The position numbers were made by a program, and so were the translations under genes. Positions 8,605 to 16,084 of a stretch of DNA of 64,000 bases are shown here, one piece after another. The stretch's first letter is position 1; every line of letters begins with the position of its first letter. Origin of the DNA: SOIA01 sp964348015 (GTDB lineage Bacteria > Acidobacteriota > Aminicenantia > Aminicenantales > Aminicenantaceae); NCBI GenBank assembly GCA_964348015.1, contig CAYGBC010000013.1, positions 30,056 to 94,055 of the forward strand. Direction: 5' to 3'. The notes beneath the pieces are model-generated. The model was not told the DNA's origin. It worked only from the letters and a program-made list of their open reading frames with translations, and searched no databases.

Positions 8605-9974
8605 GAAGAGCGACGTCTTTAAGAATCAGCGTCTCCGGAGTCCGGGGTGTTGTGGGCGAGAGCCTGACTCCTCAGCTCGCGTCAAAATTTGCCCAGGCGT
8701 TCGGCACTTATCTGGGGAAGGGAAGTGTCATCGTCGGTCAGGATTCGAGGCGATCCGGGACAATGGTGAAAAAGGCGGTGCTGTCCGGACTTCTGTCTGT
8801 CGGCTGCAAACCGGTTGAGACCGGCATCTGTCCGATTCCTTCTATTCAAGTTTTGACACACCAGAAAAAAGCGATTGGCGCGATCGCTGTAACGGCCAGT
8901 CATAATCCAAAAGAATGGAACGGTTTGAAGTTTCTCGATAGAGAGGGGCTCTTTTTGAACACTCATCAGGTGGATGAGTTCCTGGACATCTATCATCAAG
9001 GGGAGTATTCATTGGTGGACGTGGACAAGTACAAAATCCCGGAATTCGAGAAGAATCCGACCGGCCCCCACTTGAAAAAACTGCGTTCGTATTTCAACGT
9101 GAATTTGATACGCGAGAAAAGGTTCAAAGTTGTGCTGGACTGTGCCAACGGAGCCGGTGCAGTGCTGGCCCCGGAGTTTCTCAAAGCATTGGGCTGTGAG
9201 CTGGTTTTGCTCAATTGTGTGCCTAACGGCGCATTCGCGCATCATCCCGAGCCTCTTCCGGAAAATATCGAAGAGCTCTGCCGGGCCGTGGTCGAGAAGA
9301 AGGCCGATGTGGGATTCGTCCAGGATGCGGATGCAGATAGATTAGCGGTTGTCAACGAAAAAGGGGAGCCGCTCGGAGAAGAGCTGACCTTGGCACTTGC
9401 AGCAAGATATGTCCTGAGCCAGAAACCGGGACCTGTGGTTGTCAACCTGTCCACATCCCAAGCAATCGATGATATCGCTGGAGAGTTTGATGTCCCAGTC
9501 ATCCGGACCAAGATCGGGGAGATCAACGTAGTCGAGAGAATCCTCTCAGCGGAAGTTAAGCCAGCCATCGGAGGCGAGGGAAACGGGGGAGTGATCCTTC
9601 CGGAGATTCATCCCTGCCGGGACAGCTTTACAGCCATGGGATTGATCCTCGAGGCCATGGCTGAATCAGGGAAAGCAATGTCGGAGCTTCGAGAGGAAAT
9701 TCCACGTTACACGATGATTAAGGATAAGATCGAGGGAACACAGGAGCACGCGCACAGAATTATCAGGTTAATGAAAAAGAAATATGCCGATAAACGAGAA
9801 GTTTCTCTTCTCGACGGATTGAAAATTATTTTCGAGGACCACTGGGTTCATATCAGACCTTCAAACACTGAGCCGATAATCCGGTTGATCGTCGAATCCA
9901 AAAATGAGGGGACAGCAGAAAAGATGACAAAGCAGTGGAGAAAAGAAATTTTGGAGATGTCAAAATGGAAGTGA
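8601..9974 (+). CDS. Phosphohexomutase (phosphoglucosamine/phosphomanno-mutase type), active-site intact
   Basis: This 457-residue enzyme would interconvert hexose 1- and 6-phosphates. The phosphoserine loop T-A-S-H-N-P (Ser100), the metal loop D-A-D-A-D-R (Asp242, Asp244, Asp246), the sugar loop GEGNGG and the phosphate loop PSNTEPIIR are all present. The start is the ATG that overlaps the preceding stop as ATGA; a longer upstream frame exists but lies inside the previous gene. The context with nagB and nagA suggests glucosamine phosphates as substrate (a GlmM role), but mannose or glucose phosphates are possible. Translational coupling implies that it is made together with its inactive neighbour. 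Confidence 0.9.
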   Translation: MRRATSLRISVSGVRGVVGESLTPQLASKFAQAFGTYLGKGSVIVGQDSRRSGTMVKKAVLSGLLSVGCKPVETGICPIPSIQVLTHQKKAIGAIAVTASHNPKEWNGLKFLDREGLFLNTHQVDEFLDIYHQGEYSLVDVDKYKIPEFEKNPTGPHLKKLRSYFNVNLIREKRFKVVLDCANGAGAVLAPEFLKALGCELVLLNCVPNGAFAHHPEPLPENIEELCRAVVEKKADVGFVQDADADRLAVVNEKGEPLGEELTLALAARYVLSQKPGPVVVNLSTSQAIDDIAGEFDVPVIRTKIGEINVVERILSAEVKPAIGGEGNGGVILPEIHPCRDSFTAMGLILEAMAESGKAMSELREEIPRYTMIKDKIEGTQEHAHRIIRLMKKKYADKREVSLLDGLKIIFEDHWVHIRPSNTEPIIRLIVESKNEGTAEKMTKQWRKEILEMSKWK

Positions 9975-10753
9975 TCTTCACATCGAATTATGAAAAAATT
10001 TGCGAGTCGGCGGCGCGCATCATCCATCGGGAATGGGAGAAAAAGAAAAACCTTGTGCTGGGTTTGGCGACAGGTCAAACACCACTGGGTGTGTATAAAG
10101 AGCTTATAAAACTCCATCAGAAAAAAGAGATCGATTTTTCTGCTGTGCGGACTTTCGGCCTCGATGAGTATCTGGGTTTGGAAGAGGACCATCCTCAGAG
10201 TTTTGCGTTGTACTTGAAGGAGAATTTCTTGAAGCATCTTAATATCAAGAAGGAGAACATTTTCCGTCTGGATGGGAAGCCATCTGACATCGACACGCAC
10301 TGTCGGGAGTATGAAGAGAGGATTAAGAGCTGCGGGGGAATTGACGTGCAGATTTTAGGGATCGGCCGGAACGGCCATATCGGGTTTAACGAGCCGGGCT
10401 CTTCCCTGTCTTCGCGGACTCGAGTGAAAACCCTGGCAGAAGAGACCGTTAGGGACAATGCCCGTTTTTTCGAGAATAAGCAGGAGGTACCGAGATTCTG
10501 TTTGACAATGGGCATCGGAACCGTCATGGAAGCGAAAATGATCATCCTCCTTGCATCTGGAGACACGAAAAAGGATGCTGTGCGGCAATGTGTGGAGGGA
10601 GCCATCACAGCCTCTGTGCCGGCTTCGGTCCTGCAGCTTCATCCCCAGGTCAAGATCATAGTCGATGAGGATGCAGGAGCGCTATTGAGTAGAAAAGATT
10701 ACTACACATGGGTTTTTCAAAATAAAGAAAGAGTGAAGGATTATCTGAAGTAA
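9965..10753 (+). CDS. nagB: Glucosamine-6-phosphate deaminase
   Basis: The enzyme converts glucosamine-6-phosphate to fructose-6-phosphate and ammonia in the cytosol. It has 262 residues, close to the usual 266. The G-L-D-E-Y-L-G-L motif (Asp67, Glu68) and G-R-N-G-H-I-G-F-N-E-P (His138) match the catalytic aspartate and histidine sites of NagB. The start is the ATG with GGAG eight bases upstream; it overlaps the end of the hexomutase gene by ten bases. One base separates it from nagA, so deacetylation and deamination of N-acetylglucosamine-6-phosphate are coupled in one operon. Confidence 0.95.
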   Translation: MEVIFTSNYEKICESAARIIHREWEKKKNLVLGLATGQTPLGVYKELIKLHQKKEIDFSAVRTFGLDEYLGLEEDHPQSFALYLKENFLKHLNIKKENIFRLDGKPSDIDTHCREYEERIKSCGGIDVQILGIGRNGHIGFNEPGSSLSSRTRVKTLAEETVRDNARFFENKQEVPRFCLTMGIGTVMEAKMIILLASGDTKKDAVRQCVEGAITASVPASVLQLHPQVKIIVDEDAGALLSRKDYYTWVFQNKERVKDYLK

Positions 10754-10754
10754 G

Positions 10755-11879
10755 ATGTCAGAATTCACGCTGATAAAGAACTGTGATGTCTTCACTCCGC
10801 TCAGAATGATCCAGAGCGGGTCCATCCTGATCGAGGGAGAAAAAATCAAAAGAGTGGGGCAATTCGGGGACTCGAAAATTCCTCCGAATACCAGGATATT
10901 CAACTTTAAAAGCAGGATTGCTGTTCCCGGCTTCATTGATATTCATCTTCACGGGGGAGGAGGCGTGGAGTTTACAGATTCTTCCGCAGAATCGATCATT
11001 GCGGCTTTGAAAGCTCACCTCAAAAACGGGACCACTTCTCTCCTTCCAACTCTGATGACCGCCTCTCATGAACAGATCCTGGATACCATAAGAACTTTTC
11101 TGGAAATACAAAAAGCCACTCCTGATATTCCTGACATCATCGGGCTGAATTTGGAAGGCCCGTATATCTCGAAGGAAAAAAAAGGTGTCCAGCGGACTCA
11201 ATACATCCGGAGACCTTCACTGGCCGAGATGAAGGAGTATATAAAGGCCTCTCAGGGAAGTATAAGGATTGTGACCGTTGCTCCTGAGATCGACGGGATC
11301 AGTGCTTTTATCCGTTTTTTAACTGAACAGAATATTATTCCCTCGGCGGGCCACACAAATGCCAGTTTCGAACAGACGCAACAAGCGATCAAAGCCGGAG
11401 TCATGATGGCGACCCATCTTTTCAACGCGATGAGAGGAATTGCCCACAGGGAACCGGGAGCTGCGGGGGCTTTGCTGTTGAACGATGAGGTTTATGCTGA
11501 AGTGGTGGCGGATGGAATCCATATTCATCCCTCGATTCTGAGTTTGATTGAGAGAGCCAAACCCCTCGAGAAGATCATCCTGGTCACAGATGCCACCAGG
11601 TTTTACGGTATTAAGGAAGGCCCCTCATATTCGAAAGAAGGGAAGCTTTTCGGGAGCAACACGGCACTGGATTTAGCCTTGAAGCACATGACTCGATTCA
11701 CGGGGATGAAGTTCATCCAAGCACTGAGGACGGTAACGACCAATCCGGCCCGGCTTCTCAAAATCGAGGACCGAAAAGGTTCTTTGAAAAAAGGATGCGA
11801 TGCGGACATTATCATTTTGGATAAGGAATACAAGCTCAAGGATGTTTTCCTGAGAGGGAAGAGAATGCGAGATTCTTAA
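10755..11879 (+). CDS. nagA: N-acetylglucosamine-6-phosphate deacetylase
   Basis: This 374-residue amidohydrolase removes acetate from N-acetylglucosamine-6-phosphate. Metal and catalytic positions visible are H-L-H in GFIDIHLHGGGG, Glu in NLEGPYIS, His in GHTNA and ATHLFNAM, and the catalytic Asp in LVTDA. The H-x-H is the two-metal type, unlike E. coli NagA, which has lost these histidines. It is the last gene of the hexomutase-nagB-nagA operon, one base after the nagB stop. No NagC-type repressor or PTS transporter is adjacent, so how the amino sugar enters is not shown here. Confidence 0.94.
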   Translation: MSEFTLIKNCDVFTPLRMIQSGSILIEGEKIKRVGQFGDSKIPPNTRIFNFKSRIAVPGFIDIHLHGGGGVEFTDSSAESIIAALKAHLKNGTTSLLPTLMTASHEQILDTIRTFLEIQKATPDIPDIIGLNLEGPYISKEKKGVQRTQYIRRPSLAEMKEYIKASQGSIRIVTVAPEIDGISAFIRFLTEQNIIPSAGHTNASFEQTQQAIKAGVMMATHLFNAMRGIAHREPGAAGALLLNDEVYAEVVADGIHIHPSILSLIERAKPLEKIILVTDATRFYGIKEGPSYSKEGKLFGSNTALDLALKHMTRFTGMKFIQALRTVTTNPARLLKIEDRKGSLKKGCDADIIILDKEYKLKDVFLRGKRMRDS

Positions 11880-12176
11880 AGCGGAATGAGAAGCCTGTTT
11901 ATATCGGGAGGTATCCCAAACCCGACGCAAAGGAGGAAGGAGATGGAGACGCATATTGCGCCACCTCCGGCGAGCCTCCTCATGAGTTAGAGTGTCAACC
12001 CAAAAAAGAGCAGTAAAAGGAACAAATCGGTACATCCCCATAGAGATTTAGCACATCTGTGTTAGGTCCATTCCTGATTTCAATCAGAGATTCAGATCAC
12101 ATTCGCGATTGAAAAAAGTTCTGCGTCTCAATGTCCTTTTTGGGAGAAGCATGTCCCATTCAAACAGCAAAGGGTG
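11880..12176. other. Intergenic stretch with an odd, possibly repeat-derived segment
   Basis: No gene is supported. The part from about 11890 to 12045 is compositionally striking, with runs of AGGAGG and CCTCC, and carries an open minus-strand frame rich in Arg and Trp that has no recognisable family and runs into nagA. It reads more like a dispersed repeat or an eroded element than coding sequence. The remaining bases up to the next gene are AT-richer leader sequence. Confidence 0.4.
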
Positions 12177-12182
12177 TATAAT
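12177..12182 (+). promoter_or_regulatory. -10-like TATAAT before the GWxTD gene
   Basis: A perfect TATAAT lies 29 bases before the ATG. No good -35 hexamer is found 16-18 bases upstream, so this is only a partial promoter match. Confidence 0.35.
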
Positions 12183-12210
12183 AAAATTGTCCTCTTAAGG
12201 AAGTGAAGAC

Positions 12211-13167
12211 ATGAAAAACCGGTTGGGTATTTCTCTTTCGTGGATCGTTTTCATCCTGATATCGGTTTCCTGCAGCTCTTATTTGAAGCGCTTGAAGGAT
12301 CCCTACTTCGTCAATTTTTTTGAAAAGGCTCGCTTGATCATGACCGATCAGGAGATTGATGTATATAAACGTCTTCCCGATGAGGAATCGAAAGAAGAGT
12401 TCATAAAAGAATTCTGGAGGATCAGAGATCCTGATCCCGGGACAGAAGAGAACGAAGCCAAGATCGAGTTTGAAGAAAGAATCGATTATGCGAACAGATG
12501 GTTCTGGCCCTTCAGTCAGGCACAGAGACCTGATGACGAGCCCGATAATGATTCCGGATGGAACACGGATAGAGGACGAATGTACATCATCCTGGGCTCT
12601 CCGGACTTAATCTACATCGGTGGATTCCCTTATGCACCGGATGACGTCCATATGCGTAAAACTGATCTCGGTGGTGATGAGATCTGGTGGTATGAACGGT
12701 ATTCACTGGCTCTGCGTTTTGAAAGAACGGTAAGAGGAGACTTTCGACTTGTGATAGATACAGGGGACTTGATGGTTGCGTTAGAAAGTGCGAAATTGAA
12801 CCTCGTGAGCTCTGGACTGCTTAAGGATGCAAAAAGGAGATTTGAGTTTGATGTGGAGTACAGGGACGGCTCGATCCGCATCATAATCCCTGTGAGAAGA
12901 GTGGACTTTAAAGAAGAAAATGAAAAATTAAATGCCCGGTTCTGGGTGAGAATCACCATTTATCTCGAACATACAAAAATCGATGAAATCGAAGATGTGA
13001 GAGATTTTTCAGAAAGTGAAGATGTGTTTTTGGAGACGAAAAATATTATCCTCGAATATCCTTATGAATTGACTGCCAAAGGGAAGTACTTGTTCGATGT
13101 TGTGGTCGAAGACAGGATGGCGATGTCTTTCGGCAAGTACCGCAACAGCGTCAAGCACAAGCATTAA
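12211..13167 (+). CDS. GWxTD-domain lipoprotein
   Basis: This 318-residue protein starts with a lipoprotein signal whose lipobox reads I-S-V-S-C. It then carries the GWxTD domain, named for the motif seen here as SGWNTDRGRMYIILG, preceded by a helical segment with FIKEFWRIRDPDP, also typical. The domain is frequent in Acidobacteria, Aminicenantes and Bacteroidetes-like lineages, but its function is not established. It is expected on the periplasmic face of a membrane. It is monocistronic: the nagA operon lies upstream and a relic of another gene on the other strand lies downstream. The family is a main clue to the lineage of this DNA. Confidence 0.88.
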   Translation: MKNRLGISLSWIVFILISVSCSSYLKRLKDPYFVNFFEKARLIMTDQEIDVYKRLPDEESKEEFIKEFWRIRDPDPGTEENEAKIEFEERIDYANRWFWPFSQAQRPDDEPDNDSGWNTDRGRMYIILGSPDLIYIGGFPYAPDDVHMRKTDLGGDEIWWYERYSLALRFERTVRGDFRLVIDTGDLMVALESAKLNLVSSGLLKDAKRRFEFDVEYRDGSIRIIIPVRRVDFKEENEKLNARFWVRITIYLEHTKIDEIEDVRDFSESEDVFLETKNIILEYPYELTAKGKYLFDVVVEDRMAMSFGKYRNSVKHKH

Positions 13168-13198
13168 GGCGGGATTTTCCTTCCTCAGCTGAATCAGT

Positions 13199-13417
13199 TT
13201 ATAGCGCTGCAGGTGTGTGACTGGATTCACTCTTCCCGTCAGGTTTATATCCGATTACCCAGCCTTTGATCATTTTGAGATAGTCTGTCACAGCCCGCAC
13301 AGGACAGAGGTAAGTGCACCACGGCCGCTTAAGAAACAATGAAGCAATCAGGACCCCAGCCAGAAGACCGAATTGGAATTTTGAACCGGTCAGGTCAAAT
13401 AAGGGGGCTGGATCATT
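13199..13417 (-). pseudogene. Relic of a NosR/NapH-type 4Fe-4S membrane protein (C-terminal end)
   Basis: Read on the minus strand, 72 codons are open to a natural stop. They encode a short Asp-Pro-rich lead, a hydrophobic segment (FGLLAGVLIASLFL), then KRPWCTYLCPVRAVTDYL, which is the post-membrane CxxxC motif of NosR/NapH/polyferredoxin-type proteins, and a short basic tail. No usable start codon or upstream domain is present; the frame is closed by a stop just before this segment, and the sequence beyond it does not look coding. It is best read as the remaining 3' end of a gene lost by deletion, though a very short expressed protein cannot be excluded. Confidence 0.7.
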
Positions 13418-13532
13418 TTATAAGGGGTGAAGCTTCGTAATGTTTGATTTTTCGGAGGATTTGAATATAGTAGCTGTGTTGCTTTAATGAGTGACGAAGG
13501 ATGTGTTGTGTAACCTTCTGGAGGGATTGAGG

Positions 13533-14321
13533 ATGAACATTAAGAAAAAGGCCGCGGAGCTTTTATCGTTAGAGGGAAGAGTGGCGATCGTGAGTGGAGG
13601 CGGATCTGGAATCGGTCTGGGAACAGCTATCCGATTGGCTGAAGTCGGCGCGAGTATTGCACTTCTTGATATAGAAAAATCAAGCGGAAAGAAAGCCGTC
13701 AAGGAGATCAGGAAACTTGGTGGTGATGCGGAGTTTTTCATGTGTGATGTCACTTCTTACTCTGAATGCGGAGAGACCGCGAAAGCCGTGTTTGAGGAGT
13801 TCGGCAGGATCGACATTCTGTTCAATAACGCCGGTGTCATCAAGCGAAAAGACACTCTGGAGACAACCGAAGAGGATTGGGATCTAGTTTTGAGCGTTGA
13901 CCTGAAAGCGATTTACTTGCTTTCCCATCACGTCATTCCCTACATGATCGAGAATGGGGGAGGACGCATTATCAACACTGGCTCGGGTTGGGGCCTGAAA
14001 GGCGGCCCCAATGCAGTCGCGTACTGTGCGGCCATGGGCGGGACCGTCAACTTGACGCGGGCCATGGCCGTCGACCACGGGAAACACGGCATTCGTGTGA
14101 ACTGTGTCTGCCCTGGCGATACCGAGACTCCTCTTCTGTACGAGGAAGCGGCTCAATTGGGAGTAGACGAAGAGGAGTTCATCCGGAGGGCGTCTGAACG
14201 TCCTCTTGAACGAGTGGGGGTGCCCGAGGATATTGCCAATGCGGTTCTCTATTTTGCCAGCGACATGTCGAGCTGGGTCACCGGTTCCATACTGGTCGTT
14301 GACGGAGGAGGATTGGCTTAG
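13533..14321 (+). CDS. SDR-family oxidoreductase lacking the catalytic lysine
   Basis: This 262-residue Rossmann protein belongs to the classical short-chain dehydrogenase/reductases. The NAD(P) site GGGSGIGLG, the NNAG motif, Ser151 and Tyr164 are present with the normal 13-residue spacing. The Y-x-x-x-K motif reads Y-C-A-A-M, so Met168 replaces the lysine that lowers the tyrosine pKa. An AAG to ATG single-base change would explain it. The C-terminal GSILVVDGG motif is intact. GGAGGG precedes the chosen ATG by seven bases; an earlier in-frame ATG has a poorer site. The enzyme may be inactive, altered, or affected by a sequencing error. Confidence 0.9.
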   Translation: MNIKKKAAELLSLEGRVAIVSGGGSGIGLGTAIRLAEVGASIALLDIEKSSGKKAVKEIRKLGGDAEFFMCDVTSYSECGETAKAVFEEFGRIDILFNNAGVIKRKDTLETTEEDWDLVLSVDLKAIYLLSHHVIPYMIENGGGRIINTGSGWGLKGGPNAVAYCAAMGGTVNLTRAMAVDHGKHGIRVNCVCPGDTETPLLYEEAAQLGVDEEEFIRRASERPLERVGVPEDIANAVLYFASDMSSWVTGSILVVDGGGLA

Positions 14322-14406
14322 GATTGCAAAGCAGCATTTGATTCGAGATTGATGATAGATTTTCTTTACAAAAAAAATGACCTTTCGTAAAAACCATATG
14401 ATCCAT

Positions 14407-14604
14407 GTCATCAGGAGCGCAGCGCGGCAATCTCGTGCGATAAAGAATTATGAATCTTCTAATATGAGATTGCCGCGCTTCACTCGCAATGACACAAGGA
14501 CGAGATTGCCGCGCTTCACTCGCAATGACACAAGGACGAGATTGCCGCGCTTCACTCGCAATGACACAAGGACGAGATTGCCGCTCTTACTCGTGTTGCT
14601 CGCA
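14407..14604. repeat. 36-bp tandem repeat with inverted arm (REP-like)
   Basis: Three identical 36-base units (14466-14501, 14502-14537, 14538-14573) begin GAGATTGCCGCGCTTCACTC and are followed by a degenerate fourth copy. An inverted, imperfect copy of the unit core (ending GCGGCAATCTC) lies at 14407-14434, so the whole can fold as a palindromic REP/BIME-like structure. The unit resembles the widespread bacterial intergenic palindromes with GAGATTGC...TCGCAATGAC. Units abut without spacers, so it is not a CRISPR array. The rest of the gap between the SDR and the next gene shows nothing else, including no glycine riboswitch. Confidence 0.85.
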
Positions 14605-14673
14605 TATGCATCAAACATGTCATTGAATGGCAAATACAAATAAAGGAATAAAATTTACTCCGGGAGATTGTCC

Positions 14674-16071
14674 ATGAGGAAAAAGATTAAACCAATCCAT
14701 CCCTACATTCCGAATTCTGTTCCCGAAGTCAAAGCGAAAATGCTCGATGAGATCGGGGTGAAAAGCATAGAGGAGCTGTACCGGGATATTCCCGACAGCC
14801 TGCAGTTCAAAGGAGAGCTGAACCTGCCTGAGGCCATCCACTCTGAATATGTCCTGAAACGGCATGTGGAAAGTATTCTTTCCAGAAACCGAAGCTGTAA
14901 AGAGAATGTCAGCTTCCTTGGGGCAGGATGCTGGCCGCATTATGTTCCTGCTATCTGTGATGAGATCAATCAGCGGTCGGAGTTCTTGACTGCTTACGCG
15001 GGAGAGCCTTACGAGGACCACGGCCGGTTCCAGGCTCTTTTTGAGTATCAAAGTTTGATGGGGGAGCTTCTCGATTTGGATGTGGTCAATGTTCCGACCT
15101 ATGACTGGTGTCAGGCCGCGGGCACAGCTATTCGGATGGCGGGAAGGATCACAGGGCGCAGGGAAATACTCATCTCTGATACTGTCTCGCCTGACAGGCT
15201 TCTGGCGATCCGAAATTATTGCCGGCCTGTCGTCGATATCCAGATGGTGAGCCGTGATCCTGTTTCCGGACTGATGGACATGGATGATCTCCGCTCAAAG
15301 ATATCATCTTCCACTTCCGGAATATATTTTGAGAATCCGTCATACCTGGGATTTATCGAACATCAGGGGCAGAGGATATCCGATGTCGCGCATGAAAAGG
15401 GAGCTTTGAGCGTTGTGGGAGTGGATCCTCTATCCTTGGGCGTCATCGTTCCTCCCATCCATTATGGAGCGGATATCGTGTGCGGCGACATCCAGGGGCT
15501 TGGCAATCACATGAATTTTGGCGGAGGACAAGGGGGGTTTATTGCCACGCGGGATGAGGAGAGATTCGTTATGGAATTCCCTTCCCGTCTGTTCGGGATC
15601 ACGAAGACAGCTGTTGAGGGGGAATACGGCTTCGGTGATGTGGCGTATGACCGGACATCCTTCGGAGGAAGGGAGGAGGGAAAAGAGTTTGTCGGAACAC
15701 ATGCCGCTCTGTGCGGGATCACGGCCGGTGTCTACCTCTCCCTGATGGGTCCGAAAGGAATGCAGGAATTGGGACAGACTGTCATGCAGAGATCCCAGTA
15801 TGCCATGAAGACACTTTCGGCGATCAAAGGAGTCGAAGCACCTTTGTTCAAGTCGCCTCATTTCAAAGAATTCGTCGTGGATTTCAGGAAAACCGGAAAA
15901 ACAGTCGAGGAGATCAATAAGTGCCTGCGCGAACGAGATATATTTGGGGGGTTAGACCTCTCCTCAGAATTTCCGGAATTGGAAAACTGCGCACTCTACT
16001 GCGTGACCGAGATCCACACTAGGGAAGACATCGATAACCTTGTTCAAGCACTGAAAGAATGTTTGAGATAA
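14674..16071 (+). CDS. Divergent glycine dehydrogenase subunit 1-like protein (GcvPA family)
   Basis: This 465-residue protein aligns along its length with the alpha subunit of the two-subunit P-protein of the glycine cleavage system. Shared signatures are FLGAGCWPHYVP, EFLTAYAGE, FEYQSLMGEL, DPLSLGV, YGADIVCGD and NFGGGQGGFIAT. Segments normally constant in the active family differ: the usual S-M-Y-D-G is P-T-Y-D-W, and the usual R-E-Q-H-I-R-R region is replaced by a glycine/glutamate-rich stretch. It is therefore a paralog that may act on another amino acid. A GGGAG site lies seven bases before the ATG. Thirteen bases separate it from the beta-subunit gene. Confidence 0.85.
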   Translation: MRKKIKPIHPYIPNSVPEVKAKMLDEIGVKSIEELYRDIPDSLQFKGELNLPEAIHSEYVLKRHVESILSRNRSCKENVSFLGAGCWPHYVPAICDEINQRSEFLTAYAGEPYEDHGRFQALFEYQSLMGELLDLDVVNVPTYDWCQAAGTAIRMAGRITGRREILISDTVSPDRLLAIRNYCRPVVDIQMVSRDPVSGLMDMDDLRSKISSSTSGIYFENPSYLGFIEHQGQRISDVAHEKGALSVVGVDPLSLGVIVPPIHYGADIVCGDIQGLGNHMNFGGGQGGFIATRDEERFVMEFPSRLFGITKTAVEGEYGFGDVAYDRTSFGGREEGKEFVGTHAALCGITAGVYLSLMGPKGMQELGQTVMQRSQYAMKTLSAIKGVEAPLFKSPHFKEFVVDFRKTGKTVEEINKCLRERDIFGGLDLSSEFPELENCALYCVTEIHTREDIDNLVQALKECLR

Positions 16072-16084
16072 GGGGAGAATGACC

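Noticed and set aside
14466..14604. Possible CRISPR array
   Set aside because: Identical 36-base units abut directly with no spacers, and no cas gene is present.
14377..14643. Open frame through the tandem repeat
   Set aside because: Its length comes from the 36-base period being a multiple of three; the product is a repeated, Arg/Thr-rich string with no start signal.
14574..14673. Glycine riboswitch before the GcvP-like genes
   Set aside because: The leader lacks the paired glycine aptamer core and is mostly repeat remnant.
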